A stretch of 64,000 bases of DNA from Monomorium pharaonis (taxonomy: Eukaryota > Arthropoda > Insecta > Hymenoptera > Formicidae). Positions 33,716-45,334 of this stretch are shown piece after piece; positions within the stretch are counted from its first letter, which is position 1; every line of letters begins with the position of its first letter. Location of the stretch: assembly GCF_013373865.1 (NCBI RefSeq), contig NC_050472.1, positions 16,566,360 to 16,630,359 of the forward strand. Direction: 5' to 3'. The notes under the pieces were generated by a model, which did no database searches, was not told the DNA's origin, and saw only the letters and a program-made list of their open reading frames with translations. The translations under genes were made by a program, and so were the position numbers.

Positions 33716-34995
33716 TTTTTTTTTTTTAACGAGGGGAATGCGTCTTATGTATACCCTCGCCCTGGGGAAAGGGCGAGGGCTATGTGGGACTCACCGCCGC
33801 ACAACCGCAAAGGCGCGACGGCCTACACACTAAACCCCTCGGTGGTTGCCTGCCTCCGTGGCAACCGGTGAACCGCGGGATCGAGGTACGCAATCGCGGT
33901 CCACCGTAAGCCCCGAATGCCCCTCCTGCGGCACTCTAACCACTTTATCTCTGAAAAACAGCCGGGTTTTAAGCCGGCCGCCCCCTCCCCCGTCGTATGT
34001 GTACAAGGGCGAGAGACGCAACCACTCGTTCCCCGTCCCCCGTCCCGGGGCAGCCAAAAGATGGGGTAGGTCGTGTTCCCCCACGGCCCACCCCGGCCGC
34101 CCCACCAGGAGAGGGCGAAGGAGCCAGCTAGGGGACTCTCCCGTACGCCGCTCTCCTCCGCCCTCCCCCCTTGCCCTACGGGCGGGATCGGCAGTCCTAT
34201 CAACCTCCCGATCCCGCTCCGCCGCCTTCTTCCGCGACATAACATCCGCGTAAAGGCCACCGCCCTCCATGACCCATGGGCGCGACCACGGCGGGCAACG
34301 AAAGCCCTTCCTATTGAACTGGTCAGGACACGGCGCTGACCCACCCACGCGGGGCACTACTCAAGGGTATGCTGCGCCGTGTCCTGAGCCGCCCGACAGT
34401 GGTGACACCGGGGGTCGACCTCCCTTCCAATTCGATGCAAGTACTCCCCGAAGCACCCGTGCCCGAGGAGCACCTGCACCAACCTAAACGTCAGGGGCCC
34501 GTAAGCCCGACCCACCCAGTCCGAGAGGACCGGGCGGACCGCCTCGACGAACCCCAGACCCCCCCTCGCCGGGAGCGAGTTGCTCGGACCAGAGGTCCAG
34601 AGATCGCCGCCGGGCCTGGAGGTTTCAAGCCTCGACAGCCCTCGGCGCCGGGGTCACGCCACCCCGGCGAAGGGCCGCTCGCCACTCGTAGCGATTTGCG
34701 TACTCTTCCGCCCGGATGGCCCATGGCAGCATCCCCGACGCCGCGCACACCGCTTCCCAGGGGGCGGTGCGGTACGCCCGTGCGAGCCGGATAGCCAATC
34801 GGCGCTGCTCAGACCCCATGATCTGGGCATTGCGCCGATCGGCCCGCAGCTCCACCCACCACACGGGCGCACTGTAGAGCACCACGCTCGTTATCACCCT
34901 CGCGTAGAGGCGGCGCGCTCCACTTTCCGCCCCCCCCCCCCCCCGCCGCGAGATTGGGCATCAACCTTCCCAACGAGGAGGTGACGGCCCTCAGT
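33716..34995 (-). mobile_element. Older R1-clade LINE, 5'-truncated copy
   Basis: It begins (3' end) with poly(T) at 33716-33728 and ACGAGGGGAATGCG. On the minus strand the ORF2 C-terminal region is readable: FGSLAPRLRAVTSSLGRLMP near 34960-35010, then VVLYSAPVWWVELRADRRNA and RLAIRLARAYRTAPWEAVCA (34625-34897). Near 34220 VMSRKKAAERDRE corresponds to the VMSRKEEAERVRR tail of the younger copy. Frames are broken and a poly(C) run interrupts it near 34930. It is a diverged relative of the 35.0-38.7 kb LINE, which is inserted in it at about 35020. Confidence 0.75.
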
Positions 34996-35722
34996 CGGGG
35001 GGCCAAACTGCCGAAGTGATACTTTTTTTTTTTACGAGGTGGGAATGCATTTACGCATGCCCCCGCCACGGGTGTTATTCGGGCGGGGGTTATGTGGGAC
35101 TCACGGGTTTACGATCGGGAAGGCTGATCCTTCCCGACCGCGTGCAATACCCGTACTACCCACTAAACCCACCTTGGATGGCCTTGGCCGCGCGATATCG
35201 GGAACCCACCGGGGATCGCTTCCAGCATTACTGCCGGTGGGCCCCCCGCGCCGACGCGCCAATGGCGTGCGCGTCTTGTCAGGCGAGCGGGACGGATGTG
35301 ATGCCCCGCTCCCCTGACTGGTCCATTGTGGACCTGGCCATCAACTGGAGGGCGGCGAGGGGAGACTGTTATGTCAGGTCTTCCCTGGTCGCCACTTCTT
35401 CTCTCTCTCCCCCGTCCACAATGCGTGTAGGGGGGGGTAGAGACGGGGGGACGGGTGTTCGGTCCCCCCTTTTCTCTCGCGCTGGGAGAGTCGAGGGCGG
35501 GGGGCGAACATCGCACCGGGCAGTCGACCCCCCTAGCGACCCGCGACATTTTAGTAAGGGGGGGAGACTCCGCGCCCAATTTGGTTGGGCCGTGTCCTCC
35601 CCAGCGGGTATATGTTGTTATTACAGCGATCCGGGGGGTGAGGGAAAGAGCCGTGTTTATTAGCCCACCCCCCCCCCGGTCCCTCCCGGACCGCCCTCTC
35701 CGTTCGCCCGCCGACCTCGCGT

Positions 35723-37735
35723 TTAGCTCGAGGCCGACGCGCCCGCCACTTCTCCCGCGTTTCCGTCGTCCGGGGGACGTCCACGATTGCCCCCCGCGGT
35801 CCGCCGGATACCCGAGTGGGGTCGTCTTGGCGGCGGCCGGGGGGGCGGGGGCATTAATGCCTGGTCACGGTCCCCGCCCATTGCGTTTGGCGGGCGACCG
35901 CGTCGCCGGCGGCGAGAGAGTGCGTCCGTCGTGCCGGCATCTCTCAGGTCCGGAGGGGGTGATCCGCGGAAACCGCCCTCCCCCCTCCTCACCCTCTCGG
36001 CCTCCTCCTTCCGCGACATTACTGTCTCGCAGAAGAAGAAGGCCACCTCCCACGTGGACTCGTCCCTCAGCATCGCTCGTACCAGCGTGCCAAGGGACAA
36101 GTCCTCGCCGGGCCGTAGATTGGCCCTCAGGACACCCCGCTCTCTCTCCCACGCCGGGCACGTGGCCAGCGTGTGTAGCGCAGTGTCCACCTCCTCGTTC
36201 TCGCAGTGCCAGCAGCGAGCCGTGTCCTCCTTCCGGATTCGGCACAGGAAATCATCAGGAAGCACAGGAAGCAACCGTGCCCGGTGAACATCTGTGCCAT
36301 CCGGAAGGACACCCTGCCCCAACCCCGGTCCAGCCAATTCGATAGTACCGGGGCCAGGGCCCGGACGGTCCACCGGCCCGCGCAGCCCGGAGTTTCTAGG
36401 CGCGCTCTCCACTCCTCGACCAGTGACCGCCGGGCCTGGAGCCTTAGCAGGCAACGGGCCCTGTCCGTAACGGCACCGCCCGCCTCCCAGATCCGTCGCG
36501 TCTTCGCGTAAACGCTGGCTTGCGCCCTCACGACCAGATCCAGGGGGGGCATGCCCGACAGGGCCGTTGCCGCCGCGTGGGACGTCGTACGGTACGCCCT
36601 TATTGCCATGTGCCGTTGCACCCCGTGCAGCAGCGACACGCTAGCCCTACTGGCCGACAGGGCGTCGGCCCAGACGGGCGCATTGTACAGTGCCATAGCT
36701 TGCACTACCCACCCGTACAGGCGGCGCACTTCCACCCCGGGGCTTCCGACGTTGGGGAGCAGGCGACCTAGCGCAGTCGCCGCTTTCCCCAGACGCGGGG
36801 CCAGCCGGCGGAAGTGCTCGCCAAAGCTCCAGGTACTGTCCAGGATCAGGCCCAGGTATTTCACGTACGGCCCGATCCGGACGGGGGTGTCGCCAACGAG
36901 AACCCAGGGCCTCTCGTGTGGCGGGGGACCACCCCTGGCGGAAGCCCAGTGGAAGTACAGGGCCTCCGTCTTGCGCCGCGCCACTTCGAGGCCCAGGCCC
37001 TCGATGGCACGCACGGCTCGCTGCGCGGCCTGTTCGGCCGTCCTCCTCGCTTCCCCCCAGTCGCCACACGGCGGTCCCACCCGGACCGCAAGGCCAGGGC
37101 TAGGACCCGTCCGGGCCGGGCGCCTTCCGACCGGCGCCCATCTTTCTTAATGCCCGGAGGAGTTCCCCGGCGTCGACGTCCCCGACCTCTTCGCCCCCGG
37201 TTCTTGCGGTTACCAGGGCGCGTCGGAGGAGAGCCGGCTGGTGGGGGCTCCTTTTCCCCGTCCGGGAAGAGGGAGCCCACCACCCAGCTCACGAAGCCTG
37301 GCTCCAGGGATTCCGTCACCGGGTTGCCCCGCGGTCAGCTTTCTCATGGCCGCTCGTTATGGGCGCCCCCACGGGTCCGCTTCTAGGGAGGCCAGCATCT
37401 CCCATGCCCTGGCCTTTGCCGTCCGGATGGCCACCCCGAGGGCGGCGGCGGCGGACCCTTTGCAGCACGCGGCGTGCGGCGACCGCGGCCGCCCGCAACC
37501 GGGCGATCTCCCGGGACCACCAGTACGCAGCGCGGCGCCCGCGATCGGCGGGAGACCCCAGCGCACGAGGCATCGCACAATCGCACACTCGCTGGACATC
37601 TTCCCGCAGAGATCGCGCCTCCTCATCGACCCACTCGTGGGTAAGGGGACTCGGAGGGTCGTAACCCCCGTCCTCGTTCCCGTATGCCCACGCGGAGGCG
37701 GCGATCGCGGCCGATAGGCCGTCCGCGCCCAACCG
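35723..37735 (-). pseudogene. LINE ORF2, reverse transcriptase remnants and C-terminus
   Basis: From the minus-strand 5' side: a linker with DCAMPRALGSPADRGRRAAY and WWSREIARLR, a stretch up to SGWDRRVA, and then the deletion. After it come GDWGEARRTAEQAAQRAVRA, GPYVKYLGLILD and ALYNAPVWADAL. A zinc-knuckle-like region CWHCENEEVDTALHTLATC follows, and the C-terminus ends ...VAGASASS with a stop at 35723. At least one further frame change occurs near 36265, where about 13 extra bases are present compared with the plus-strand copy. The YADD active-site segment is absent here. It cannot encode an active enzyme. Confidence 0.8.
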
Positions 37736-37744
37736 GGAGAGCGC

Positions 37745-38488
37745 TCACCTAGGAAAGCCCCCGTCTCGCACCGCCGCTTCTTCCTGAGCGGGGGCGGGGC
37801 GACGTCGTTGGTCGGCGGCGGAGTCGGGGCCGATCCGGGAGGGGGCGGCCGGGAGACCCATTTCGATGTATAAGTGATCCGAGAGTGTCTCCACCTCGGC
37901 CATCACCCTCCAGCCCGTCATTCTCCGGGCGACCGCGGGGGACACCCATAAAAGGTCCACAATGGACTGCCCCTGCGGTCGTACACATGTACTAGCCTCG
38001 CCCCGATTGGCGAGGACAAGACCCATGGAGGCGGCCCAATCCTCCAGAATCTCGCCCCGTACGTTTGGCCACGAGGGATTCCAAGTCCTAGATTTGGCAT
38101 TGAAATCCCCCGCGACCAGGACCAGCTCGCGGGAGTGTCGGAGGAGATGATCTCCAATTTCCGCGAGCCGGTCCTCAAACGCGCCCGGGTCCAGGCTGGG
38201 CGGCAAGTACACTGCCACCACCAGCACTGGACCCCAAGCAGCGACCACGAACCCTCCTCCTCCTTCTAAACGTAAGAGGGGGGGGGACTCGGTCGCGTCT
38301 CCGCGCACGGCCACCGAGCCGCCGGCATTGGCAACCCAACTAGGGTTGCCGGCCGGCACCGAATACGGCTCGGCGGCCAGGCCCAACCTGAAGCCACGCT
38401 CCGCCATCGTGTGCACGAATAGATCCTGCGCACGGCGAGCGTGGTTCAGGTTGGCCTGTATCACGCGTCCGCGTCGCGGGGAAATCAC
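37745..38488 (-). pseudogene. LINE ORF2 endonuclease domain (APE type)
   Basis: The longest intact part of the LINE, about 247 residues. It opens with VIQANLNHARRAQDLFVHTM, the R1-clade form of the APE-like endonuclease start. LAAEPY (catalytic glutamate), VAGDFNAKS (catalytic aspartate and asparagine) and ETLSDHLYIEM (catalytic aspartate-histidine) follow in order. The domain nicks target DNA to prime reverse transcription. All key residues look present, but the frame stops after PAPAQEEAAVRDGGFPR and the rest of ORF2 is shifted. The translation start could lie upstream of the methionine. Confidence 0.8.
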
Positions 38489-38658
38489 AGTGCGGGGGAC
38501 TCACCTTCGGCAGCCCCCACTCCCTCCACCTCCATTGGGGCATTTATTTCCCGGGAGGCGGATCGAGGCCCTTCAAACGGGGCCTCTTCTCACAGGGCGC
38601 TTCCGCCGCCACGTCGCCTTCTACGACGTGGGTAGTCGCGCCCGCTGCAGGCCTAGAT

Positions 38659-38696
38659 CCTAACCTAACTTAACCTAATCTAACCTAACCTAACCT
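38659..38696. repeat. Degenerate CCTAA array 5' of LTR A
   Basis: Seven units of CCTAA-type sequence with variants (CTTAA, CTAAT). The last four bases, ACCT at 38693-38696, are one half of the LTR A target duplication. Confidence 0.85.
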
Positions 38697-38787
38697 TGAA
38701 ACCGCCTAGAGGGGACGTCCAAGTCGAGCCGACGCCGACAACAACAGTAGGCGAAGCGCAGATCGCGAGTGTAGTTCCCGCGTTCCC

Positions 38788-40518
38788 AGTGCCGCTGCTC
38801 GAGCTCCCCACTCCTCACTCGCGGACCAATGGGATCATTCGAATTCTGGCTGTGGCGCTGGCCACAGCTGCTGTCATATGCAGGTGCACTTTTTGGTGCC
38901 ACCGCCTGCACTTTTATTATTTTTACGCAAGAGCTGTTTTAACACTTAAAACTAACTTATATGCTATGATTACGCTAGGTTATACTAAAAGACATGCAAA
39001 AGATAAGAAAATATAAACGTAATATTCAAATAAAATTTATCACGATAAATAACAAAAATTAATATTTCTGCAATTCTTTCTGCAGTTCATGCGTCTACTT
39101 GTAACTAATAACAAAAGAATAAATCAAACACGAGCACTCGTGGCTCGATTTACGCAATGAATGAAATTAAACATGTGTTTGTAAGTTGCGCTGACTTACA
39201 GACTTTATGCGCATTATGATGGCTATGTATATCGCCTAAGTTTATTGTCTAGTGACTTTTCTTATCAGATCTTATATCTAAAGACAAAATGACTCGTCGC
39301 GATCCTATTGCTACATCGCGATCTCTATTGCACAATAAGATATTCTCTACGCTTACAAATTCGTACGCAATTCGCGTAACGTTAACGAAAACTCTAAAAT
39401 AATATTTTAAAAGAAAAATTGTAAACGAACATTATAAAACAAAATTCAAGCAAGGTAATAATCTTAAAGGCTAATTAATATTAAACTATCATGAAATAAA
39501 ATAAAAGGAAAATAAAACTGTGAGAACAAATAATCTCTTAGCTTAAGTTGCTTGTTCCCATTCGTCTGATCTCTCAGCGTAAGGTTTCTCCCCTTGCATC
39601 CTCTGGAGTCTAACGCTGGTTGCTCGGAGGCCGCTCCACTCCTTTCCCAGTGACACCGGGAAAGGAGTGGAGCGGCCTCCGAGCAACCAGCGTTAGACTC
39701 CAGAGGATGCAAGGGGAGAAACCTTACGCTGAGAGATCAGACGAATGGGAACAAGCAACTTAAGCTAAGAGATTATTTGTTCTCACAGTTTTATTTTCCT
39801 TTTATTTTATTTCATGATAGTTTAATATTAATTAGCCTTTAAGATTATTACCTTGCTTGAATTTTGTTTTATAATGTTCGTTTACAATTTTTCTTTTAAA
39901 ATATTATTTTAGAGTTTTCGTTAACGTTACGCGAATTGCGTACGAATTTGTAAGCGTAGAGAATATCTTATTGTGCAATAGAGATCGCGATGTAGCAATA
40001 GGATCGCGACGAGTCATTTTGTCTTTAGATATAAGATCTGATAAGAAAAGTCACTAGACAATAAACTTAGGCGATATACATAGCCATCATAATGCGCATA
40101 AAGTCTGTAAGTCAGCGCAACTTACAAACACATGTTTAATTTCATTCATTGCGTAAATCGAACCACGAGTGCTCGCGTTTGATTTATTCTTTTGTTATTA
40201 GTTACAAGTAGACGCATGAACTGCAGAAAGAATTGCAGAAATATTAATTTTTGTTATTTATCGTGATAAATTTTATTTGAATATTACGTTTATATTTTCT
40301 TATCTTTTGCATGTCTTTTAGTATAACCTAGCGTAATCATAGCATATAAGTTAGTTTTAAGTGTTAAAACAGCTCTTGCGTAAAAATAATAAAAGTGCAG
40401 GCGGTGGCACCAAAAAGTGCACCTGCATATGACAGCAGCTGTGGCCAGCGCCACAGCCAGAATTCGAATGATCCCATTGGTCCGCGAGTGAGGAGTGGGG
40501 AGCTCGAGCAGCGGCACT
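38788..40518. repeat. 1.73 kb near-perfect palindrome
   Basis: AGTGCCGCTGCTCGAGCTCC at 38788 is inverted at 40518. The arms of about 860 bp differ at only a few positions (for example GCTCGTGTTTG against GCTCGCGTTTG near 39130 and 40170) and close on a 9-base loop near 39653. The right arm is continuous with the LTR promoter, so the left arm is probably the duplicated one. Confidence 0.9.
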
Positions 40519-40529
40519 GCCACTCGTGC

Positions 40530-40670
40530 CAGGATTGGCTGAGACGACCTGGAGGGGACGCATTACAATCAGCTACACACCACAGCGCGCCATTGGCCGA
40601 CATGTCGAGCCGAGGGATATCCGAGCGCTGATTGGTCGAGCGTGACTGGAGGGGCACGCCAGTATAAATT
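40530..40670 (+). promoter_or_regulatory. LTR A promoter: three ATTGG boxes and TATA
   Basis: ATTGG (reverse CCAAT) occurs near 40534, 40590 and 40631, followed by TATAAAT at 40663-40669. This spacing is typical of an LTR U3 promoter driving transcription to the right. A possible splice donor GGGTAAGA lies downstream near 40719. Confidence 0.6.
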
Positions 40671-41578
40671 GGGACGCAGCGGCGCCCCATTAGCTTGTTC
40701 AAGCCCGAATTCGTGACGGGTAAGACCTCCGCGTGGTTTTAACTCGCGATAAGGATAGATTAGCGTTTGCAATCGAACAAGTTCCGCGGAAGCGCAACCG
40801 CGTTAACAATAAAGTCACAACCGTTCGCTGAATGCGAGTAAGCAACGGAAAGGTAGCATATACGAATCTTAGCGCCGAACGAATAAAACGCGCTCATAAC
40901 GAAACGTTTGTGAATAAGCGACGCGTTCGGGCAAGTGTTCATAGCGCGATAGCGCATAAGTAAATTACGAAACGAATGTGATAAGGCGACGCGTACGGGA
41001 GTGCTGTTAATAGGATAAGTGTTACGTTTTAATAAATTATTTATTTTGTGGATATAAAACAAAAGAAACTGTGTAGTGAATACTTACCTGTTACTTACCT
41101 GCATGTGATCCAACGACGAATCCGAGGGATTCCTGAAAATAAAAGTCCTGAATATTAAATATCCGGGGTATCCTGTTCATACGTAGAGTGTAAACCAACG
41201 TACCTGAGCATCTCCTTGGAGGGACGAGGCGATCCGGAGAGTCAGCAGTGATCCAACGGCGAGAGCAGCTTTTCCTGAATATAATAAAAATAAAGATTAG
41301 CAAATCCTGTAGCGACAGAGATACGCTCGTGAAAGCGTAGAGCAAAGAAATTAACAATTAGTGAAGGTTTTGTGCTGAATAACCTAGTTAGCGCAAATAG
41401 CACCTGTCCGACGGCAAACGAACAACAGTCAACGCAGCAGGCGACGGACGGACATTCCTTGCTTCTGGGTGGTGAAAGGAGCTGGCGACCAATACGACGT
41501 GGACGAGAGTCTTCAAAAGGTTTGTTTCTTGATTTTCCGAAGCGAATACGTTAAACAACGTGGTGATGATCGGTTACA

Positions 41579-41597
41579 ACCTAACCTAACCTAACCT
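41579..41597. repeat. CCTAA array between LTR A and LTR B
   Basis: Nineteen bases, ACCT(AACCT)x3. It supplies the right duplication of LTR A and the left duplication of LTR B. Confidence 0.9.
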
Positions 41598-41830
41598 TGA
41601 AACCGGCTCCCAGAAGCTCCCAGCACCCCGACCCGGCGGCGGCAGTGGCGTCGACGTCTGGCCTTTCGGCGACCCAAACCAAGCTGTTCGTGTCCGAACG
41701 AGTCGAGAGGAAGACCAGCGACGGGAAAAGTATAGTAAGCGTCATCCTGCAGCGTACCCCAGTACCAACCGACGACGGGGCAACCACAGGCAAGCCGACC
41801 CGACCCGAGGCTGAAGGGAAAGAGGCGTAG
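41598..41830 (+). other. Open frame at the start of LTR B
   Basis: The frame is open from the left duplication through about 78 codons and has no ATG at its start, as expected if it were the tail of a polyprotein running into a 3' LTR. It contains DGKSIVSVILQRTP; LTR C has EGKSVVSVVLQRT at the same place. That shared, protein-like conservation suggests it was once translated. No database family was recognised. Confidence 0.45.
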
Positions 41831-42336
41831 GACGCGGTTACACCAACACCAGGTCAAACCCCGAAACGTTCATTTTATTTTATTGTCATTTCCGGACGGG
41901 TGTTTGTTTAATTTTAATTTAGTATAATAGCGGCGGAAAACCAGCGCGCGCGACCAAAGTTAAATTTTATGCATTTATCTATCTATTTTATGTGCCAATA
42001 ACACATACATATTCGTGTGTTAACTATTATAATCTTAGACGTAAGTTAATCCAATAATATTCCAAATTCGCATTTACATGTTTTACGTGTTCTACACATC
42101 ATGGCCTATGTACCTATAATGGTCATGTTAACATTAGTTATTTTTCTTCTTTTGACTATTCTAATCATTATAATATGCTTTCCGGATTAATGTTATAAAA
42201 CGATCCACATTTAGTCGTATTACGTTTATATGTCATTTTATAAGTTTTCTAACCTCTAATAGTCATTTGCTATCCGACATGTATTTAAAACTGTTTCATT
42301 TAACCCCTTTTTGTACTGGCAAGCATGGTGCCAGAA

Positions 42337-42890
42337 GCACAATGCATGTGCTCTAATTTTAAGTTAGCTAGTCTAAATACACTTAGGCTCAACGTCAAAT
42401 TTCTTCTATTATTTATATTTAGCGACATTACGTGTGATTCAAGTCATTTTATACATTTTACAAGTTTTTAGTTCATTTACTAAATCTTAACCAAACTGCA
42501 CCTTAAGTGCAATCTTTATAGTATAAACTGCACTTTAAGTGCAATATTCAAAAATTTAGGAAAACATTAGTAAATGCATCAAATCGCACTCTGGTGCGTT
42601 TTTTTACGTACAACCGACACCCACTAAGGGATTAGTACTATTTGATATTATTTTATCTTACGAAATTGTCATTTTGACATGTTTGAAGCACAACTCTTGT
42701 GCTATGCTTATTTTCTTACAAATCTAATTATTTTGAGGCTTAACGCGACCTTTTTAGTTTCATACGCTTATTCGATGCATTCCCTAGTGTCGTGGCTTTA
42801 GTGAGCCACGAATAACATAAAATCCCTTAGTCATTGTGGATTGCACCTTAAGTGTGATCATCGGCATATAGCTGCGCTTGCAAGTGCAGT
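42337..42890 (+). repeat. Array of short hairpins (GCAC...GTGC type) in LTR B
   Basis: Perfect or near-perfect hairpins occur at 42498-42512 (TGCACCTTAAGTGCA), 42529-42543, 42585-42598, 42687-42703, 42791-42810 (CGTGGCTTTAGTGAGCCACG) and near 42840 and 42875, plus one at 42337-42351. Loop and spacer sequences differ while the arms are kept. Confidence 0.75.
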
Positions 42891-43929
42891 CTCCACTCGA
42901 TGGTGGGGATACGCCAAGATGGAGGGGGCAACAGACGCGATGCCCCACAGCGCAACGACGCCGCGCAGCCGTGCAAGCCACAAGGAGTGGGGGCTTCAAC
43001 CAAGCCTTGCGCCCGGTAACACCGACGCCACGCGGGTCTAGCGGATCCCGACGGGAGGGGGTAGCGTCACTCTCCCGGTACTTAAGCAAGCAGCGAGAGC
43101 TCTCGCGAGCTTTCGCGCCAGATCTTTTATAGCGTTAACATCTTGGAAGTTCGGAGACGAGCTTTCGCGCCCGAACTTTTACCACGATAACATCTCGTAA
43201 AATAGAAGACGAGTTTCGCGCGCTAGGGCGTTGGTCGCTGAATGCGAGTAGGTGACCACCAGCGGAAGTTCCGCGATTCGAGTGATTTAAGAATCGTTTC
43301 GCGTAATAAATCATCGTCACCCGAATGCGAGTAGGAGTGACAAATTGCGAAGACTATTCATTAGTCTTATTCGTTCACTCGTTTGTGAATTAAGCGACGC
43401 GGACGGGAAGTGTCTGTGATATAAGGAGAAGATACATATATTATTGAATAAATTTTTTATATTTTATTGTTAATTAAACCAAAGAGAACTGTTTACTTAC
43501 CCAAGTGTTGTGCGACGATCCTGATCCTGGGAGACGATCCTTGATGAACCTGAAATAAAAGAAAGGGACTTAAAAGGGAAAATAATATCTCTCGAGGCTG
43601 AGAACGCGGGTTAACACGATTTCGTTAGATACTTACCTGAGGCCGTTCCTGGAAAAGTTCTAAATATTAAGTGCGGATTCCGAGTGTACGTGAGCACGAG
43701 TGCTATTGGATTACGTTCGAGTTTGTATCCAGCCGAGACGTCGGAAATCCGTACGAGAGCCCGAGACCGTTGCAGTCACCACAAGGTCATCGAGGCAACC
43801 TTGCTTCTAGTAAAGGTGAAAGAAGCTGGCGACCGTGTAGGGGACCTGTTAAAAGAGCGACAAAAGGTTTGTGAGTTTCCAATTATCCGAGAGTTCTAAT
43901 TCCGTGTATCAAATCTCCGGTCACAACCT

Positions 43930-44232
43930 AACCTGACATATATGTGGGTATACCCCGGTACGACATTAAGTCATTTTGTCAGAGTATGCCCACATGTCCG
44001 CTGGGAATCTTGTCCCACTACTTATAATAGATACGAGTTATCCTTATATTTGAAGAAGCGCGGAACCCTTTTTCATCGAGGAACCCTGGTTGGGCGCGTT
44101 GCGATCATCCAGGGTCCTTTACAATTACTCGCTTCATATACGACTAAGGTCGCTTTCATACTTTTAGTTGGCTCGGGTGCGGAGGTGCGCCATACCCCAA
44201 GTACTATATTAGTACCCCCTGCGCATGGTGGT
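43930..44232. other. Unrecognised 0.3 kb stretch
   Basis: Follows the right duplication of LTR B. Moderate GC, no domain in the short open frames, no clear repeat. Confidence 0.4.
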
Positions 44233-44258
44233 TAATCTAATCTAACCTAACCTAACCT
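44233..44258. repeat. CCTAA array abutting a LINE tail
   Basis: TAATCTAATCTAACCTAACC plus ends at 44258, next to a poly(T) of seven. On the minus strand the LINE tail runs into CAGGTTAGGTTAGG. Confidence 0.85.
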
Positions 44259-45024
44259 GTTTTTTTGTGCGAGGGTAGGGGAAATGCATTTACGCACGCC
44301 CGTCCGGAATCCGTTTGGGCGGGCAGTGTGGGACTCCCAGCGGCCCGTCGCCCCGAGGTCGGAACTAGGCCACCCACCGAGGTAGGTGACGCAGTCCCAA
44401 CCAAGAGACGGATGCCGCCGGACCAGCGTTGCCAACTCTACAATGCAAAAATATAGTACAAACTTAATAAAATTATGGTACTTTCACAAAAAAAATCTAA
44501 TATGAATAAGAAGAATATTACTGAAACAAATAAATATTTTTTTGAAGTTTATTATATATTATAATATAAAAGAATTTTAAAATTTAAACTTTATTTTAAT
44601 TACACATAATATAAATGACTAATGAATTTATTATAACAAATTTAAAAGAAAAGAAAAATAACATGACTATATAGATTCTACAATCTTCAATTTGGTAAAT
44701 TTATTGCAATACCTAAGGTAACTATCGCGAGATTACAAAAATTAAAATATAAACTTCCCAAATAATACAAAATATTTATAAGAAAAATATTTGTCATAAA
44801 TGTTCCGAGTTTGTCAAGTACAAAAAAAATTATGATAAACATTTATAAAAATATTTGAAATAAATATTTGTATTATTATTATCATCAAAGAATATAAAAA
44901 ATGTTTTAAGTTCATAAATATTTTTCAGTACATTTAAAAAATACATTCTATATATTGTTGATAATAATTTGGTATTATTTCTAAATGGTTTATGAAAATA
45001 ACACAGGCACACAAAAAAAAAGTG

Positions 45025-45242
45025 GTTGGTCCGGCGGACTAGACTAGTCAATCCTTATGTATTTCGACCCGCTGAATCCGAATCTTAGATCAGAATTGCA
45101 AAGTTAGCTCGCACTTTCTAACCTCAAAAAAAATTTTTTTTAAATGTTGGTCCGGCGGGCCAGACTAGTCAATCCTTATGTATTTTGACTCGCTGAATCC
45201 GAATCCAAGGTCAAAATTGCAAAGTTAGCTTGCATTTTGTCA
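45025..45242 (+). repeat. Tandem duplication, period 121 bp
   Basis: TTGGTCCGGCGGACTAGACT at 45025 repeats at 45146 with one mismatch; AGTCAATCCTTATGTATTT and CGCTGAATCCGAATC are also shared. Two copies only. Confidence 0.8.
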
Positions 45243-45334
45243 ATATAAAGAAAAAAATGATAAAAAATACATTTTTTTTAATTATCAAAATTATGGTACA
45301 ATATGCGTACCATAGCTACCTTGTAAGGCACAGA

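Larger units (their letters stand above)
35021..38658 (-). mobile_element. R1-clade LINE with central reverse transcriptase deletion
   Basis: Read on the minus strand, the order is: a short 5' part (38658-38490), an endonuclease frame (38488-37745), a linker and start of reverse transcriptase, a junction near 37070 where most of the polymerase core is missing, the ORF2 C-terminal region to its stop at 35723, a 3' untranslated region (35722-35041), and poly(A) (poly(T) at 35028-35036). Comparison with the plus-strand copy at 51355-56930 shows about 600 bp lost between GWDRRVA and DWGEA. Endonuclease motifs place it in the R1 clade, which includes R1, TRAS and SART. Confidence 0.85.
38697..41578 (+). 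mobile_element. Solo LTR A, inserted in CCTAA repeat
   Basis: The unit starts TGAAACCGCC and ends ATCGGTTACA, and is bracketed by ACCT (38693-38696 and 41579-41582) inside CCTAACC arrays. Terminal TG...CA and a 4-bp duplication are LTR-type features. Inside are a short open stretch (about 90 bp), a 1.73 kb palindrome that accounts for most of the extra length, a promoter with TATA box (40663-40669), GAATGCGAGTA repeats, AATAAA signals, and a TGGCGACC word near the end. Units B and C share the last kilobase in order and in many motifs. I infer a gypsy-like LTR with a tRNA-Arg-type primer word, but no internal coding region is present to confirm the superfamily. Confidence 0.65.
41598..43925 (+). 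mobile_element. Solo LTR B, inserted in CCTAA repeat
   Basis: 2,328 bp from TGAAACCGGCTC to CTCCGGTCACA, bracketed by ACCT (41594-41597 and 43926-43929). In order: an open stretch of about 78 codons, AT-rich DNA, an array of GCAC...GTGC hairpins (42337-42890), a decayed TATA (TACTTAAG, about 43078), CCGAATGCGAGTAGG motifs, an AATAAA signal near 43446, and AAGCTGGCGACCGTGTAGG near 43828. Unit C aligns to it along most of its length. No second LTR and no internal region are present, so I call it solo. Confidence 0.7.

Noticed and set aside
33823..38663. Many long plus-strand and alternate minus-strand open frames
   Set aside because: High GC keeps stop codons rare. Only the minus-strand frames with endonuclease and reverse transcriptase motifs are supported.
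38697..43925. LTR A and LTR B as the two ends of one full-length retrotransposon
   Set aside because: Only 19 bases of CCTAA repeat lie between them, each has its own ACCT duplication, and their sequences differ strongly.
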